Origin: Variovorax sp. DXTD-1
Lineage (GTDB): Bacteria; Pseudomonadota; Gammaproteobacteria; Burkholderiales; Burkholderiaceae_C
Assembly: GCF_003984625.1 (NCBI RefSeq)
Contig: NZ_RWKH01000020.1
Span: 1-64,000, forward strand
Direction: 5' to 3'
DNA length: 64,000 nucleotides
Under the pieces are notes generated by a model, which saw nothing but the letters and a program-made list of their open reading frames with translations, ran no database searches and had not been told where the DNA came from. Below are positions 16,314 through 24,801 of this stretch, in pieces (position 1 is the stretch's first letter; every line of letters starts with the position of its first letter). Made by a program: the position numbers and the translations under genes.

Positions 16314-16333
16314 CCTACCGATTGGATGGTAGG
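16314..16333. promoter_or_regulatory. TetR operator 2 (thiolase promoter)
   Basis: CCTACC-GATTGGAT-GGTAGG: perfect six-base arms with an eight-base spacer, downstream of a TTGACC -35-like hexamer (16302-16307) and 21 bases before the thiolase ATG. Matches operator 1 in arms and spacing. Confidence 0.65.
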
Positions 16334-16354
16334 TGTGACACAAGGAGCATCTTC

Positions 16355-17488
16355 ATGAAAGCCGTCATTTCCGCCTACGCCCGCTCGCCGTTCCACTTCG
16401 CGAAGAAGGGCGCACTTGCTGAGGTTCGCCCCGACACGCTGGCCGCCGGTGTGGTGCGCGGCCTGCTGCAGCGCACCGACCTCGACCCGGCGCTGCTCGA
16501 AGACATCGTCCTCGGCTGCGCCTACCCTGAAGCTTCGCAGGGCAACAACCTCGCGCGCATCGTGGGGTTGCTGGCGGGGCTGCCGCACGAGGTGGGCGGC
16601 ATGACGGTGAACCGCTTCTGCGGCTCGTCGATGCAGGCGGTGCACATTGCTGCGGCGCAGATCGAAGCGGGCATGGGCGAGGCCTTCCTGTGCGTTGGCG
16701 TGGAGTCGATGACGATGGTGCCGCAGGGCGGCTTCAACTTCTCGCCCAATCCGGAGCTGAAGGAAAGCACCGACGCCTACATCTCGATGGGCGAGACGGC
16801 CGAGAACGTTGCGCAGCGCTGGAACGTGAGCCGCGCCGACCAGGAGGCCTTTGCCGTCGAGTCGCACCGCAAGGCCGCGGCCGCGCGTGCTGAGGGCCGC
16901 CTGGCAGGAGAGATCGTGCCGGTGCGGCTGGCATCCGGCGACGTGATCGATGCGGACGGCTGTATTCGGCCGAGCACCTCGCCCGAGGCGCTGGCGGGCC
17001 TGAAGCCGGCGTTCCGTCCCGATGGCGTGGTAACCGCCGGCACCTCGTCGCCGCTCACCGACGGCGCTGCGGTCGTTCTCGTGACCAGCGATGCCTTTGC
17101 CGCAAAGCACAACCTGCAGCCGCTGGCCCGCATCAGGTCCTTCGCAACGGTGGGCGTGGATCCGGCGATCATGGGCATCGGTCCGATCCCCGCGACGCGC
17201 AAGGCACTGGCACGGGCGGGCCTGACTGCTGCCGATCTCGACGTGATCGAACTCAATGAAGCCTTCTCGTCGCAGGCGCTGGCCTGCATTCGCGACCTGG
17301 GGCTCGATCCGGCCAAGGTCAATCTCGACGGCGGCGGGCTTGCCATCGGCCATCCGCTGGGCGCGACGGGTGCGCGCATCACCGGCAAGGCCGCGGCCCT
17401 GCTCGCGCGCGAAAAGGGCCGCTACGCGCTGGCCACGCAATGCATTGGCGGCGGGCAGGGTATTGCCACCATCCTCGAACGCGTCTGA
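16355..17488 (+). CDS. acetyl-CoA C-acyltransferase (thiolase)
   Basis: 377-residue thiolase that cleaves 3-oxoacyl-CoA with CoA to acetyl-CoA and a shortened acyl-CoA. The nucleophilic Cys is in N-R-F-C-G-S-S-M-Q, the His in G-H-P-L-G-A-T-G-A-R and the second Cys in C-I-G-G-G-Q-G. The start is at ATG 16355 behind AAGGAGC. It resembles FadA/FadI of beta-oxidation. It stands in a short unit with MaoC and under a TetR operator, with no trifunctional FadB gene nearby, so a specific acyl-CoA pathway is as likely as general fat breakdown. Confidence 0.93.
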   Translation: MKAVISAYARSPFHFAKKGALAEVRPDTLAAGVVRGLLQRTDLDPALLEDIVLGCAYPEASQGNNLARIVGLLAGLPHEVGGMTVNRFCGSSMQAVHIAAAQIEAGMGEAFLCVGVESMTMVPQGGFNFSPNPELKESTDAYISMGETAENVAQRWNVSRADQEAFAVESHRKAAAARAEGRLAGEIVPVRLASGDVIDADGCIRPSTSPEALAGLKPAFRPDGVVTAGTSSPLTDGAAVVLVTSDAFAAKHNLQPLARIRSFATVGVDPAIMGIGPIPATRKALARAGLTAADLDVIELNEAFSSQALACIRDLGLDPAKVNLDGGGLAIGHPLGATGARITGKAAALLAREKGRYALATQCIGGGQGIATILERV

Positions 17489-17526
17489 AGGTTGGAGAAT
17501 GCGCGCAGGCACTACAAGGAACCCTC

Positions 17527-18003
17527 ATGGCGGCACTCCCTGACGACCCCGGCGCCAAGCGTGCGCTGTACCTCGAAGACCTGTCGGTCGGCGACCGTTT
17601 TCGCAGTGGTGAACACACGCTGGACGCGGCGCAGATCAAGGCCTTTGCGCTCCAGTTCGATCCGCAGCCTTTCCACACCGACGAAGAGGCCGCGAAGGAC
17701 ACCTTCTTCGGCGGTCTCGCGGCAAGCGGTTGGCACACGGCGGCGCTCACCATGAAGCTGCTGGTGGAGAGCGGCATTCCGCTGGCCGACGGCATCATCG
17801 GTTCGGGCGGCGAACTGCAATGGCCCAAGCCCACGCGGCCGGGCGACGTGCTGCATGTGGAGGGCGAGGTGGTCGAGATCGTCCCGTCGCGTTCCAAGCC
17901 CGGCCGCGCGATGGTGACGATGCGCTGCCGCACCCTCAACCAGAACGGCGACGTGCTGCAGAACTTCGCGCCCAAGCTGGTGGTGCACGCCAGGCCTGCG
18001 TAG
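17527..18003 (+). CDS. MaoC family acyl dehydratase
   Basis: 158-residue hotdog-fold protein with the hydratase-2 pattern: D-P-Q-P-F-H-T-D-E-E-A-A places the catalytic Asp and His, and G-G-L-A-A-S-G-W-H-T follows. Expected reaction: reversible hydration of an enoyl-CoA. It lies 38 bases after the thiolase gene in the same TetR-controlled unit, so hydration and thiolysis may act on one substrate. The true start is ATG 17527; upstream in-frame codons run into the thiolase 3' end. It converges with the DUF455 gene. Confidence 0.9.
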   Translation: MAALPDDPGAKRALYLEDLSVGDRFRSGEHTLDAAQIKAFALQFDPQPFHTDEEAAKDTFFGGLAASGWHTAALTMKLLVESGIPLADGIIGSGGELQWPKPTRPGDVLHVEGEVVEIVPSRSKPGRAMVTMRCRTLNQNGDVLQNFAPKLVVHARPA

Positions 18004-18011
18004 GCCTTCTT

Positions 18012-18827
18012 CTATTCGGTCTTGGCGCCGGCCGAAAGCGCGCGCATCTCTCCGGCGCTGAAGCCGGCGCGCTCGCGTGCCTCGAAGTTGAAAGGCGGCT
18101 TCAGGCGCGGTGCTTCGTAGTGCGCCACGAGCTCGGGGTAGGTCTGTTCGGGGTCGCGGCCGGCGCGCTCGCACAGCCAGCGGTACCAGCGGTTGCCGAT
18201 GGCCACATGGCCGACCTCGTCGCGCAGAATGATGTCGAGAATCTCGACCGCGCGCAGTGCATCGGGCGTGTTGACGCGCTTGAGCTTGGCCTGGATGAGC
18301 GGCGTGGCGTCGAGCCCGCGGGCCTCGAGCGTGCGCGGCACCAGCGCCATGCGCGCGAGCACATCGTCCTTGGTTTTCTCGCACATGCTCCATAGCCCGT
18401 CGTGGCCGGGGAAGTCGCCGTAGCGGTATCCCATGCCCTGCAGGTGCGCATGCAGCAGCGTGAAGTGCTGGGCCTCCTCGTCGGCCACGCGCAGCCAGTC
18501 GCGGTAGTAGGCCTCGGGCATGCCGTCGTAGCGCCACACCGCATCCAGCGCGAGGTTGATGGCGTTGAACTCGATGTGGCAGATCGAATGGATCAGCGCG
18601 GCGCGGCCTTCGGGCGTGAAGGGGGAGCGCTTTTGCACGGCGGTGGCAGCCACGCGCACCGGCCGTTCGGGGCGGCCCGGCACACCAGCATCGTCCCCTT
18701 CGGCGCGCAGGGGTTCAAGTGCTATGGAATCGGTAGCTGCCAGTGCAGCCGTGGCGCGTGTCGCAGCCACCTTGGCTTCAGGGTCGGTCAGTCGCAGCGC
18801 GGCCAACGCGCTCAATCGGGGGTGCAT
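18012..18827 (-). CDS. DUF455 ferritin-like protein
   Basis: 271 residues. The helical core shows paired iron-ligand patterns: H-I-E-F-N-A-I, D-E-E-A-Q-H-F and R-D-E-V-G-H-V. This is the DUF455 branch of the ferritin-like superfamily, related in fold to diiron oxidases. No reaction is established for it. The first 60 residues are Ala-rich and less conserved in appearance. It is divergent from the gamma carbonic anhydrase gene with 41 bases between start codons; TAGAAT (18840-18835, minus strand) ends seven bases before its ATG. Confidence 0.85.
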   Translation of the reverse strand: MHPRLSALAALRLTDPEAKVAATRATAALAATDSIALEPLRAEGDDAGVPGRPERPVRVAATAVQKRSPFTPEGRAALIHSICHIEFNAINLALDAVWRYDGMPEAYYRDWLRVADEEAQHFTLLHAHLQGMGYRYGDFPGHDGLWSMCEKTKDDVLARMALVPRTLEARGLDATPLIQAKLKRVNTPDALRAVEILDIILRDEVGHVAIGNRWYRWLCERAGRDPEQTYPELVAHYEAPRLKPPFNFEARERAGFSAGEMRALSAGAKTE

Positions 18828-18830
18828 CCC

Positions 18831-18840
18831 TACAATTCTA
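18831..18840. promoter_or_regulatory. overlapping divergent -10 elements
   Basis: TACAATTCTA contains TACAAT on the plus strand (toward the carbonic anhydrase gene, leader about 30 bases) and TAGAAT on the minus strand (toward DUF455, nearly leaderless). Confidence 0.4.
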
Positions 18841-18868
18841 GTTTTTGCCCCGCTCGGAGACCTTCACG

Positions 18869-19393
18869 ATGGCCCTTTATGAACTCGACGGCGTTGCGCC
18901 GCAACTTGGCACCGGCGCATGGGTGGCCGACAGCGCGGAAGTGATCGGCAACGTGAAGTTGGGTGAAAACGCGAGCATCTGGTTTGGCGCGGTGCTGCGT
19001 GGGGACAACGAGACGATGACCATCGGCCGCAACAGCAATGTGCAGGACATGTCGATGCTGCATTCGGACCCCGGCAGTCCACTGGCCATCGGCGAGAACG
19101 TCACCATCGGCCACCAGGTCATGCTGCACGGCTGCACCATCGGCGACAACTCGCTGATCGGCATCCAGGCCGTGGTCTTGAATAACGCGAAGATCGGCCG
19201 CAACTCGATTGTCGGCGCCGGCAGCGTCGTGACCGAAGGCAAGGAGTTTCCGGACAACTCGCTGATCTTCGGTTCGCCCGCCAAGGTCATGCGCACGATC
19301 AGCGACGAAGACGCCGCCCGCTTGCGCCACGGCTCCGACCACTACGTACAGAACGCCGTTCGCTATGCGAAGGGCCTCAAGAAAATCGCCTGA
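18869..19393 (+). CDS. gamma carbonic anhydrase family protein
   Basis: 174-residue left-handed beta-helix protein built from hexapeptide repeats (I-G-N-V-K-L-G-E-N-A-S-I and onward). The histidine positions used for metal in gamma carbonic anhydrases are present: M-L-H-S-D, and G-H-Q-V-M-L-H-G-C. It belongs to the YrdA/PaaY-like group of small trimeric proteins. Whether it hydrates carbon dioxide or acts as a thioesterase-like partner is not decided by sequence. The start at 18869 skips a short upstream in-frame ATG without ribosome site. The hslO gene follows after 33 bases. Confidence 0.9.
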   Translation: MALYELDGVAPQLGTGAWVADSAEVIGNVKLGENASIWFGAVLRGDNETMTIGRNSNVQDMSMLHSDPGSPLAIGENVTIGHQVMLHGCTIGDNSLIGIQAVVLNNAKIGRNSIVGAGSVVTEGKEFPDNSLIFGSPAKVMRTISDEDAARLRHGSDHYVQNAVRYAKGLKKIA

Positions 19394-19426
19394 CCCGCGC
19401 AGGCCCAACAGAAAGAAGAATCCGTT

Positions 19427-20437
19427 TTGAGCGAGCTGCACAAATTCCTGTTCGATGGCCTGCCGGTGCGCGGCGTGATCGTGCGCCTGACAGATGCGTG
19501 GCAGGAAATCCTGGCGCGGCGCGCCTCCAACACCACCACCGGCGCCTATCCGCCGCCCGTGGCCGAACTGCTCGGCGAAATGACGGCGGCGGCCACGTTG
19601 ATGCAGGCCAACATCAAGTTCAACGGCTCGTTGATCCTGCAAATCTTCGGCGACGGCCCGGTCAAGGTGGCCGTGGCCGAGGCCAAGCCCGACCTGAGCC
19701 TGCGTGCCACCGCCAAGGTCATCGGCGAGCTGCCGGCCGATGCGCGCCTGCCAGACATGGTCAACGAGAACAACAAAGGCCGCTGCGCGATCACGCTCGA
19801 CCCGAAGGACAAGCTGCCGGGCACGACGCCGTACCAGGGCGTGGTGCCGCTCTTCGACGACGACGGCGAGAAGCTCGGCAAGCTGAGCGACGTGCTGCAG
19901 CACTACATGCTGCAGAGCGAGCAGCTCGACACCACGCTGGTGCTCGCGGCCGACGACAAAGTGGCCGCGGGCCTGTTGATCCAGCGCCTGCCGGTCAAGG
20001 GCGAGGGCAACCTCGAAGGTGCGTCAAGCGGTACTTCCGGCAAGGACCACGACCAGGCCAACGAAGACCAGATCGGCCGCAACGAGGACTACAACCGCAT
20101 CTCGATTCTTGCGTCGACCCTCACGCGCGACGAGCTGCTGACGCTCGACGTCGAGACCATTCTTCGCCGCCTGTTCTGGGAAGAAAAACTGTTGCGCTTC
20201 GAGCCGCAGATGGGCTTGCTCGGCCCGCACTTCGCGTGCACCTGCGGGCGCGACCGCGTGGCGCAGATGATCCGCGGCCTCGGCGTGCAGGAGGCTGAAG
20301 AAATCCTGGCCGAGCGCGGCGACATCGAAGTGGGCTGCGACTTCTGCGGCAAGCAATACCGCTTCGATGCGGTCGACACGGCGCAGATATTCACGCCGCC
20401 GGGCGACCAGGTTCCCGCGAGCCCCGTGGTTCAATAG
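19427..20437 (+). CDS. hslO: Hsp33 redox-regulated chaperone HslO
   Basis: 336-residue holdase activated by oxidation and unfolding. The C-terminal zinc centre has all four Cys: C-T-C-G-R-D-R and, 30 residues later, C-D-F-C-G-K-Q-Y. The start is TTG 19427, supported by AAAGAAG upstream and by the conserved N-terminus L-H-K-F-L-F-D directly after. It contains a Ser/Thr/Asp/Asn-rich insertion around residues 195-215 before the linker region. It probably shares a transcript with the carbonic anhydrase gene. Confidence 0.94.
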   Translation: MSELHKFLFDGLPVRGVIVRLTDAWQEILARRASNTTTGAYPPPVAELLGEMTAAATLMQANIKFNGSLILQIFGDGPVKVAVAEAKPDLSLRATAKVIGELPADARLPDMVNENNKGRCAITLDPKDKLPGTTPYQGVVPLFDDDGEKLGKLSDVLQHYMLQSEQLDTTLVLAADDKVAAGLLIQRLPVKGEGNLEGASSGTSGKDHDQANEDQIGRNEDYNRISILASTLTRDELLTLDVETILRRLFWEEKLLRFEPQMGLLGPHFACTCGRDRVAQMIRGLGVQEAEEILAERGDIEVGCDFCGKQYRFDAVDTAQIFTPPGDQVPASPVVQ

Positions 20438-20462
20438 GTCGCGGGGCCTTTCTCGCGCTCGC

Positions 20463-21326
20463 TCAGGCGGGCTGCCGCAGCACCTTGATCATTGCGGCCA
20501 GTCGCTCGTTCGCAAAGCCTGCGCCCAGCGCGCGGTCGAACAAGCCCGTCAGGAAATCCGGAAAGCTCGCGTCGAGCTTGGCCTCGCGCGCCTGCTTCAC
20601 GAAGAGCCGGCCGGAGCCCGCGCAGGTGGCCATCGAGCTTTCGGGTTCGCCGTAGCGGCCGGCGTGAATGGCTTGCCCCTCGGCATCGATCATTTCGCCG
20701 AGCACCGGAGAAATCGCGCCGATCATCTGCGAGAACTCGTTCACCTTCAGTCCTTCGGATTCGCAGATGCGCACGCCGTGGAAGAACCCGCTCATTGCGC
20801 CGAACATGCACGAGAGCGTGGCCAGGTCCCAGGCCGCCGCGTTGCCGATGGGCTCGCCCATGTACAGGATGTTTCCTGCAATGGCTTCGAGCGCCGGCCG
20901 GCAGCTGGCCAGCGCGCGTTCTTCGCCGGAGATGAAAAGCGGCGTGTCGGGCCGGCCGATCTGGCCGGGCGTGGCGAGCAGGGCGCCGTCGAGGTAGGCG
21001 ACGCCGCTCAGGGCGGCCCAGTCGTCGCGCGCATCCTGCGGCGTGCCGGTGCTCAACTGCACCAGCACCTTGCCGCGCAGCGCATCGGCCACGCCGGGCG
21101 AGGCGAGGATCGACCGGGAGGCCGCATAGTCGGCCACGCAGATCAGCACCAGCGGGCTGGCCTGAATAGCGGCGAGGGCGCTGGGCGCGAGCACGGTGCC
21201 TTGGTCAAGGATGGGCGTGGCGCGCTCGGCGGTGCGGTTCCACACCGTGAGCGTGTGCCGGGATTGAAGCGCTCGCGCGAGTGCGATGCCCATGGGGCCG
21301 AGGCCGATGAGGGAAACGTCGGTCAT
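20463..21326 (-). CDS. NAD(P)-dependent reductase, 6-phosphogluconate-dehydrogenase / imine-reductase type
   Basis: 287 residues. The N-terminal Rossmann fold is M-T-D-V-S-L-I-G-L-G-P-M-G-I-A-L-A and W-N-R-T-A-E-R-A, an Arg-based NADP-type pocket. A helical domain follows from about 165, with the long dimer-swapping helix expected of hydroxyisobutyrate dehydrogenases and imine reductases. The family Lys of the former is not evident, so an imine-reductase-like enzyme is preferred. The start at M-T-D is used because AAAGAACG precedes it. The neighbouring SDR gene lies 33 bases upstream on the same strand. Confidence 0.82.
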   Translation of the reverse strand: MTDVSLIGLGPMGIALARALQSRHTLTVWNRTAERATPILDQGTVLAPSALAAIQASPLVLICVADYAASRSILASPGVADALRGKVLVQLSTGTPQDARDDWAALSGVAYLDGALLATPGQIGRPDTPLFISGEERALASCRPALEAIAGNILYMGEPIGNAAAWDLATLSCMFGAMSGFFHGVRICESEGLKVNEFSQMIGAISPVLGEMIDAEGQAIHAGRYGEPESSMATCAGSGRLFVKQAREAKLDASFPDFLTGLFDRALGAGFANERLAAMIKVLRQPA

Positions 21327-21359
21327 TTGTTCGTTCTTTCTTTTTGATTGCAATTCAGT

Positions 21360-22169
21360 TCAGGCCGCGGCCGGCGTGAGGTTCTGGCCCAGACCGCCAT
21401 CGACCGTGAGCCGCGCACCGGTCGTGAAGGTCGCCTCGAAGGCGAAGAAGAGCACCGCGCGGGCCACCTCTTCGGCCGTGCCGTGGCGCCGCATCGGCGT
21501 GATCTGGTCGCCCAGGCGGATGAACTCGGCGCGCTCCTCTGCCGTCGCATCGGCAATGCCGAGCGTGGGCGTGTCGATGAAGCCGGGGCTCACCACGTTG
21601 ACCCGGGTGCCGCGTCCCACCAGCTCTGCCGCAAAGCCCGAGGCGAAGGAACGCAACGCGGCCTTGGTCGCGCTGTAGACGCTCAGGCCGTGCATGCCGC
21701 CCTTGTCCGCGATGGACGAGGTGACGACGATCGCGCCGCCCGCGCGCATCAGCGGCACGAGCCGCTGCACGGTGAAGAACGGGCCCTTGGTATTGATCGC
21801 GAAAGCGCGGTCGTAGCCGGCTTCGGTCACCTGCTCGAAGGGCTCCAGCGTCGAGATGCCCGCGTTGATGTGCAGCAGGTCGATGTGGCCGAGCTTTTCG
21901 CGGGCGAGCGCCGCGAGCGCGTCGATGTCGGCCAGCGAGCCGGCGTCCGATGCGACGACATGGGCGCGGGGGCCCAGGGTGCGGCGCGCGGCCTCGAGGT
22001 TCTTCGGGTTCAGGCCGGTCACGAGCACTTCGGCGCCGCCTTCGAGCAGCGCCTGAGCGGTGGCCAGGCCCATGCCGATGGTGCCGCCGGTAATGACGGC
22101 CTTCTTGCCGGCGTATTTGCCGTTTGCAGTGGTGTCCATGGACCGCGAGTCTTGAGTGGTTGTGTTCAT
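21360..22169 (-). CDS. SDR family oxidoreductase
   Basis: 269-residue short-chain dehydrogenase. It has the cofactor motif T-G-G-T-I-G-M-G, N-A-G in the central sheet, Ser in V-T-S-S-I-A and the catalytic Y-S-A-T-K. The C-terminal A-R-L-T-V-D-G-G-L-G-Q closes the classical fold. Start codons at 22169 and 22139 are both possible; neither has a clear ribosome site. It is co-directional with the reductase gene and divergent from an AraC regulator 113 bases away, which probably controls both. The substrate is unknown. Confidence 0.85.
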   Translation of the reverse strand: MNTTTQDSRSMDTTANGKYAGKKAVITGGTIGMGLATAQALLEGGAEVLVTGLNPKNLEAARRTLGPRAHVVASDAGSLADIDALAALAREKLGHIDLLHINAGISTLEPFEQVTEAGYDRAFAINTKGPFFTVQRLVPLMRAGGAIVVTSSIADKGGMHGLSVYSATKAALRSFASGFAAELVGRGTRVNVVSPGFIDTPTLGIADATAEERAEFIRLGDQITPMRRHGTAEEVARAVLFFAFEATFTTGARLTVDGGLGQNLTPAAA

Positions 22170-22270
22170 GACGCGGATGATCCGGAAAGCGGCCGAAGGG
22201 GTCGCGCACATTCGGCCGCGGTGCAGCACGAACGGACGAAGGCGCGCGAGCATGCTTTGCCGGTGCGCCG

Positions 22271-22276
22271 GATAAT
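22271..22276 (+). promoter_or_regulatory. -10-like element of the araC-type gene
   Basis: GATAAT ends six bases before the ATG at 22283. There is no Shine-Dalgarno between, so the transcript may be leaderless. Confidence 0.4.
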
Positions 22277-22282
22277 TGCCCG

Positions 22283-23083
22283 ATGAGCGATCACGCCCCC
22301 TCCGACACCCATCTGAACGTGCACGTGCGCCACACGCCCGGCGGCGTGGTCGGCTTCGAGGCCGTGCCCGATCACCGCATCAAGGTGCATGCGGGCGCGC
22401 CCGTCAACGGCGCCTGCAAGCTGCACAAGTTCCGCTACACGCGCGGAGACATCGACATCTTGCCGGCCGGCAGCTCCGACGTCTGGCACGAGGAAGCCGC
22501 GAGCACGTCGCTGGTCGTGCACATGCCGCCTTCGCTGCTGCGGCGCACCGCAGAGGAAATGGGGCTGCCACCCGACCGCGCGAGCCTCGCGGAGCGCCAT
22601 CAGCTGCGCGATGCGCACATCGAGCACATTGCATGGGCGCTCGACGCCGAAAGGCGCGCCGGCTTTCCCAACGGCACCCTCTACGCCGACAGCCTGGGCA
22701 CCGCGCTGGCGGCACACCTGCTCGGCGGGCACCGGCTGCACGAAACCGCGCCGGTACAGGGGCTCACCCGTCCGCAGCTGCGCCGCGTCACCGACTACAT
22801 CGAAACCCACCTGGAGGGCGATCTTTCGCTGGCCAGGCTGGCCGAGGTGGCGGGGCTGAGCGCATCGCACCTGAAGACGCAATTCAAGCGCTCCACGGGC
22901 CTGCCGGTGCACGAGTACGTGGTTCACCGGCGAGTGGACCGCGCGCGCGGCCTGCTGGTGCGCAGCGGCATGGCTGCGAGCCAGGTCGCGCTGGAAAGCG
23001 GCTTTGCGCACCAGAGCCACATGGCGCGCTGCATGCGCCGCGTGCTCGGTGCCACGCCAAGCGAGGTTCGGCGCGCCGGCTAG
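22283..23083 (+). CDS. AraC family transcriptional regulator
   Basis: 266 residues. The C-terminal 100 residues hold the two helix-turn-helix motifs (L-A-R-L-A-E-V-A-G-L-S-A-S-H-L-K-T-Q-F-K and V-A-L-E-S-G-F-A-H-Q-S-H-M). The N-terminal half is a cupin-like sensor starting after a His-containing stretch. It lies head-to-head with the SDR gene and most likely regulates the SDR-reductase pair. The inducer is unknown. It converges on the secreted-protein gene at 23123. Confidence 0.88.
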   Translation: MSDHAPSDTHLNVHVRHTPGGVVGFEAVPDHRIKVHAGAPVNGACKLHKFRYTRGDIDILPAGSSDVWHEEAASTSLVVHMPPSLLRRTAEEMGLPPDRASLAERHQLRDAHIEHIAWALDAERRAGFPNGTLYADSLGTALAAHLLGGHRLHETAPVQGLTRPQLRRVTDYIETHLEGDLSLARLAEVAGLSASHLKTQFKRSTGLPVHEYVVHRRVDRARGLLVRSGMAASQVALESGFAHQSHMARCMRRVLGATPSEVRRAG

Positions 23084-23122
23084 GCAGCGCTGCCAGTCAA
23101 AGGCGCCCAGCGGACGCGTCGA

Positions 23123-24100
23123 TCAGCGTGGAACCGCGTCGTCGAAATCGCTGAACGAGATATCGGGTGCACTCGTGTTGTGGCGCGAAGGCAGGCTGCG
23201 CCCGAAGCGCATCTGGGTGCCGCTCAGCGTCTTCACTTCAGGCAAAGGCACCACCTGCTCTGCGGCATCGGGAGATTCCCGCCACCTCACCTCGCTCACG
23301 TCGGCATTGTCGGCCGCAACGTACATCGAGCGCAGCACCGCGAAGGGCCGTGCTTCGGCGGTCGGCGACGAGAGCCTGACGTCGAGCGCGGTACGCGCGC
23401 GGCTGATTTCGGACACCTTGGCGACGGCGCTGCCGCCCCTGGCAAAGCGCAGGTGAATGGCCAGCGGCTTGGGCACGATGCGGATCGACGCAATGTCGAC
23501 CACGGGCCGGCTGCCTTGCTCGACCGGGCCAAGCAGGAACGACGAACCGTAGACGCCGTCGCCGAAGCGTTCTTCCGGCAGCGGCTTGATGCGCCAGTAG
23601 CCGTCCGCGGGGTAGAGCACCAGCGCCTCGAGCACCTTGCCTTCTTCCTTGCGAAAGATCTGCAGCAGGTGAAAGCCGCGGTCGGTGCGCGCGCCCACGC
23701 GCACCGGCACCTGCTGCGGGCGCCAGAAGCTGGGCAGCGTCATGCCGACGATTCGCCACTGCGCGTCGTCGAGCAACACCACGCGGCGCGGCTTGAACTT
23801 GTGCGCGGGATCGGTGGGATGGGCGCCGCCGTCGAAGTTGCAGCCCGAAAAGTCGGGCGCGGTGATGTCCTTGCCGATGCTGTCCAGATAGGCCGGCTGC
23901 AGCGCCTCGATGCGCATGCGCCGGATGCCTTCGCCGCGCAGCACCAGCGAGACGTTGTCTTCCTCGGCGCAGGCGGTGGTAGTGGTGGCGTTTTCCACCG
24001 TGGCCGCAACCGGTGCGGCCGTGGCGGCGCCGGCTGCCAGCAGCGCGGGGCCGAAGAGACAAAGAAGACGGGCAAGACGAGAGAAACGAAGCGGGAACAT
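23123..24100 (-). CDS. secreted hypothetical protein
   Basis: 325 residues; function not recognised. The N-terminus is a signal peptide (F-P-L-R-F-S-R-L-A-R, hydrophobic core, A-A-G-A-A-T-A-A). The mature part is beta-rich, with two Cys near residues 43 and 83 that could pair, and no known catalytic motif. Its ATG overlaps the stop of the NadR-like kinase gene by one base (TGATG), so it is the last gene of the long pyrG-ftsB-pnuC operon. Being last in an operon of household genes says little about its role. Confidence 0.7.
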   Translation of the reverse strand: MFPLRFSRLARLLCLFGPALLAAGAATAAPVAATVENATTTTACAEEDNVSLVLRGEGIRRMRIEALQPAYLDSIGKDITAPDFSGCNFDGGAHPTDPAHKFKPRRVVLLDDAQWRIVGMTLPSFWRPQQVPVRVGARTDRGFHLLQIFRKEEGKVLEALVLYPADGYWRIKPLPEERFGDGVYGSSFLLGPVEQGSRPVVDIASIRIVPKPLAIHLRFARGGSAVAKVSEISRARTALDVRLSSPTAEARPFAVLRSMYVAADNADVSEVRWRESPDAAEQVVPLPEVKTLSGTQMRFGRSLPSRHNTSAPDISFSDFDDAVPR

Positions 24101-24801
24101 CAGATCTCCGAACGGGGGTTTGTCGGGTTGTCGCGGCGGCCGAGCAGGTCGCTGAACAGACGATGTTCGCATTCCGGGTCGGAGCATTTCTCGCAAGGCC
24201 ATGACCAGGAGGTGGGTTTCGCGTCGCCGCGGCTTCCTCGTGCCCGGGCCTGGCCTTCGTTGCCGGCGATGGAGTTGATGGCGTTCCAGGCATTGGAAAG
24301 CCTTTCGCCGCCGGTGCCATGCACCACGGCGAATGAAAGCCCGGCGCCCGACAACGCCGCGCGCACCAGCGTGTCCGTCGGCTCGCGCGCGTGGTCGCCG
24401 TCGCGCATCGCATCGGCAACCCAGGGGATGTCGAGCGCGGTGAGCAGCGTGATGGCATAGCGCCGCTGGGCAGCGAGCGCATCGGCGTAAAGCGAGGTGT
24501 CGCCGAACAGCTGCTCGCTGTACACCGCGGTCATGAGCGCCGTGGTGTCGGCCACCACCACGCCCGAGGCGGCCGCGGCGTCGATGCGGCGCGTCTGCTC
24601 GTCGGCGATGGCGCGTTGCTCGTCGGGGCGGGGCGTGCGGCCTTCGCGTTCGCACCACTCGCGCAGGTACTCGCCCACCAGCGTGGCCGCAATGCCGCGC
24701 TCCCGAAGGCGCTGCACGAGCGCGCGGGCGAGGTCGGTCTTGCCCGTGCTCTCGGCGCCGAGCAGCGCAATGACGCAGCCTGGGGGCAGCGTGGGCGTCA
24801 T
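24100..24801 (-). CDS. NadR-like nicotinamide riboside kinase
   Basis: 233-residue P-loop kinase resembling the kinase domain of NadR, which phosphorylates nicotinamide riboside to NMN. Walker A is G-A-E-S-T-G-K-T; V-G-E-Y-L-R-E-W-C-E and V-V-A-D-T-T-A-L-M-T follow, as in NadR. The adenylyltransferase domain of NadR is absent. The C-terminus adds a Cys/His cluster C-x2-C-x4-C-x-H, possibly a small zinc site. Its ATG overlaps the pnuC stop, so uptake and phosphorylation are coupled. Confidence 0.85.
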   Translation of the reverse strand: MTPTLPPGCVIALLGAESTGKTDLARALVQRLRERGIAATLVGEYLREWCEREGRTPRPDEQRAIADEQTRRIDAAAASGVVVADTTALMTAVYSEQLFGDTSLYADALAAQRRYAITLLTALDIPWVADAMRDGDHAREPTDTLVRAALSGAGLSFAVVHGTGGERLSNAWNAINSIAGNEGQARARGSRGDAKPTSWSWPCEKCSDPECEHRLFSDLLGRRDNPTNPRSEI

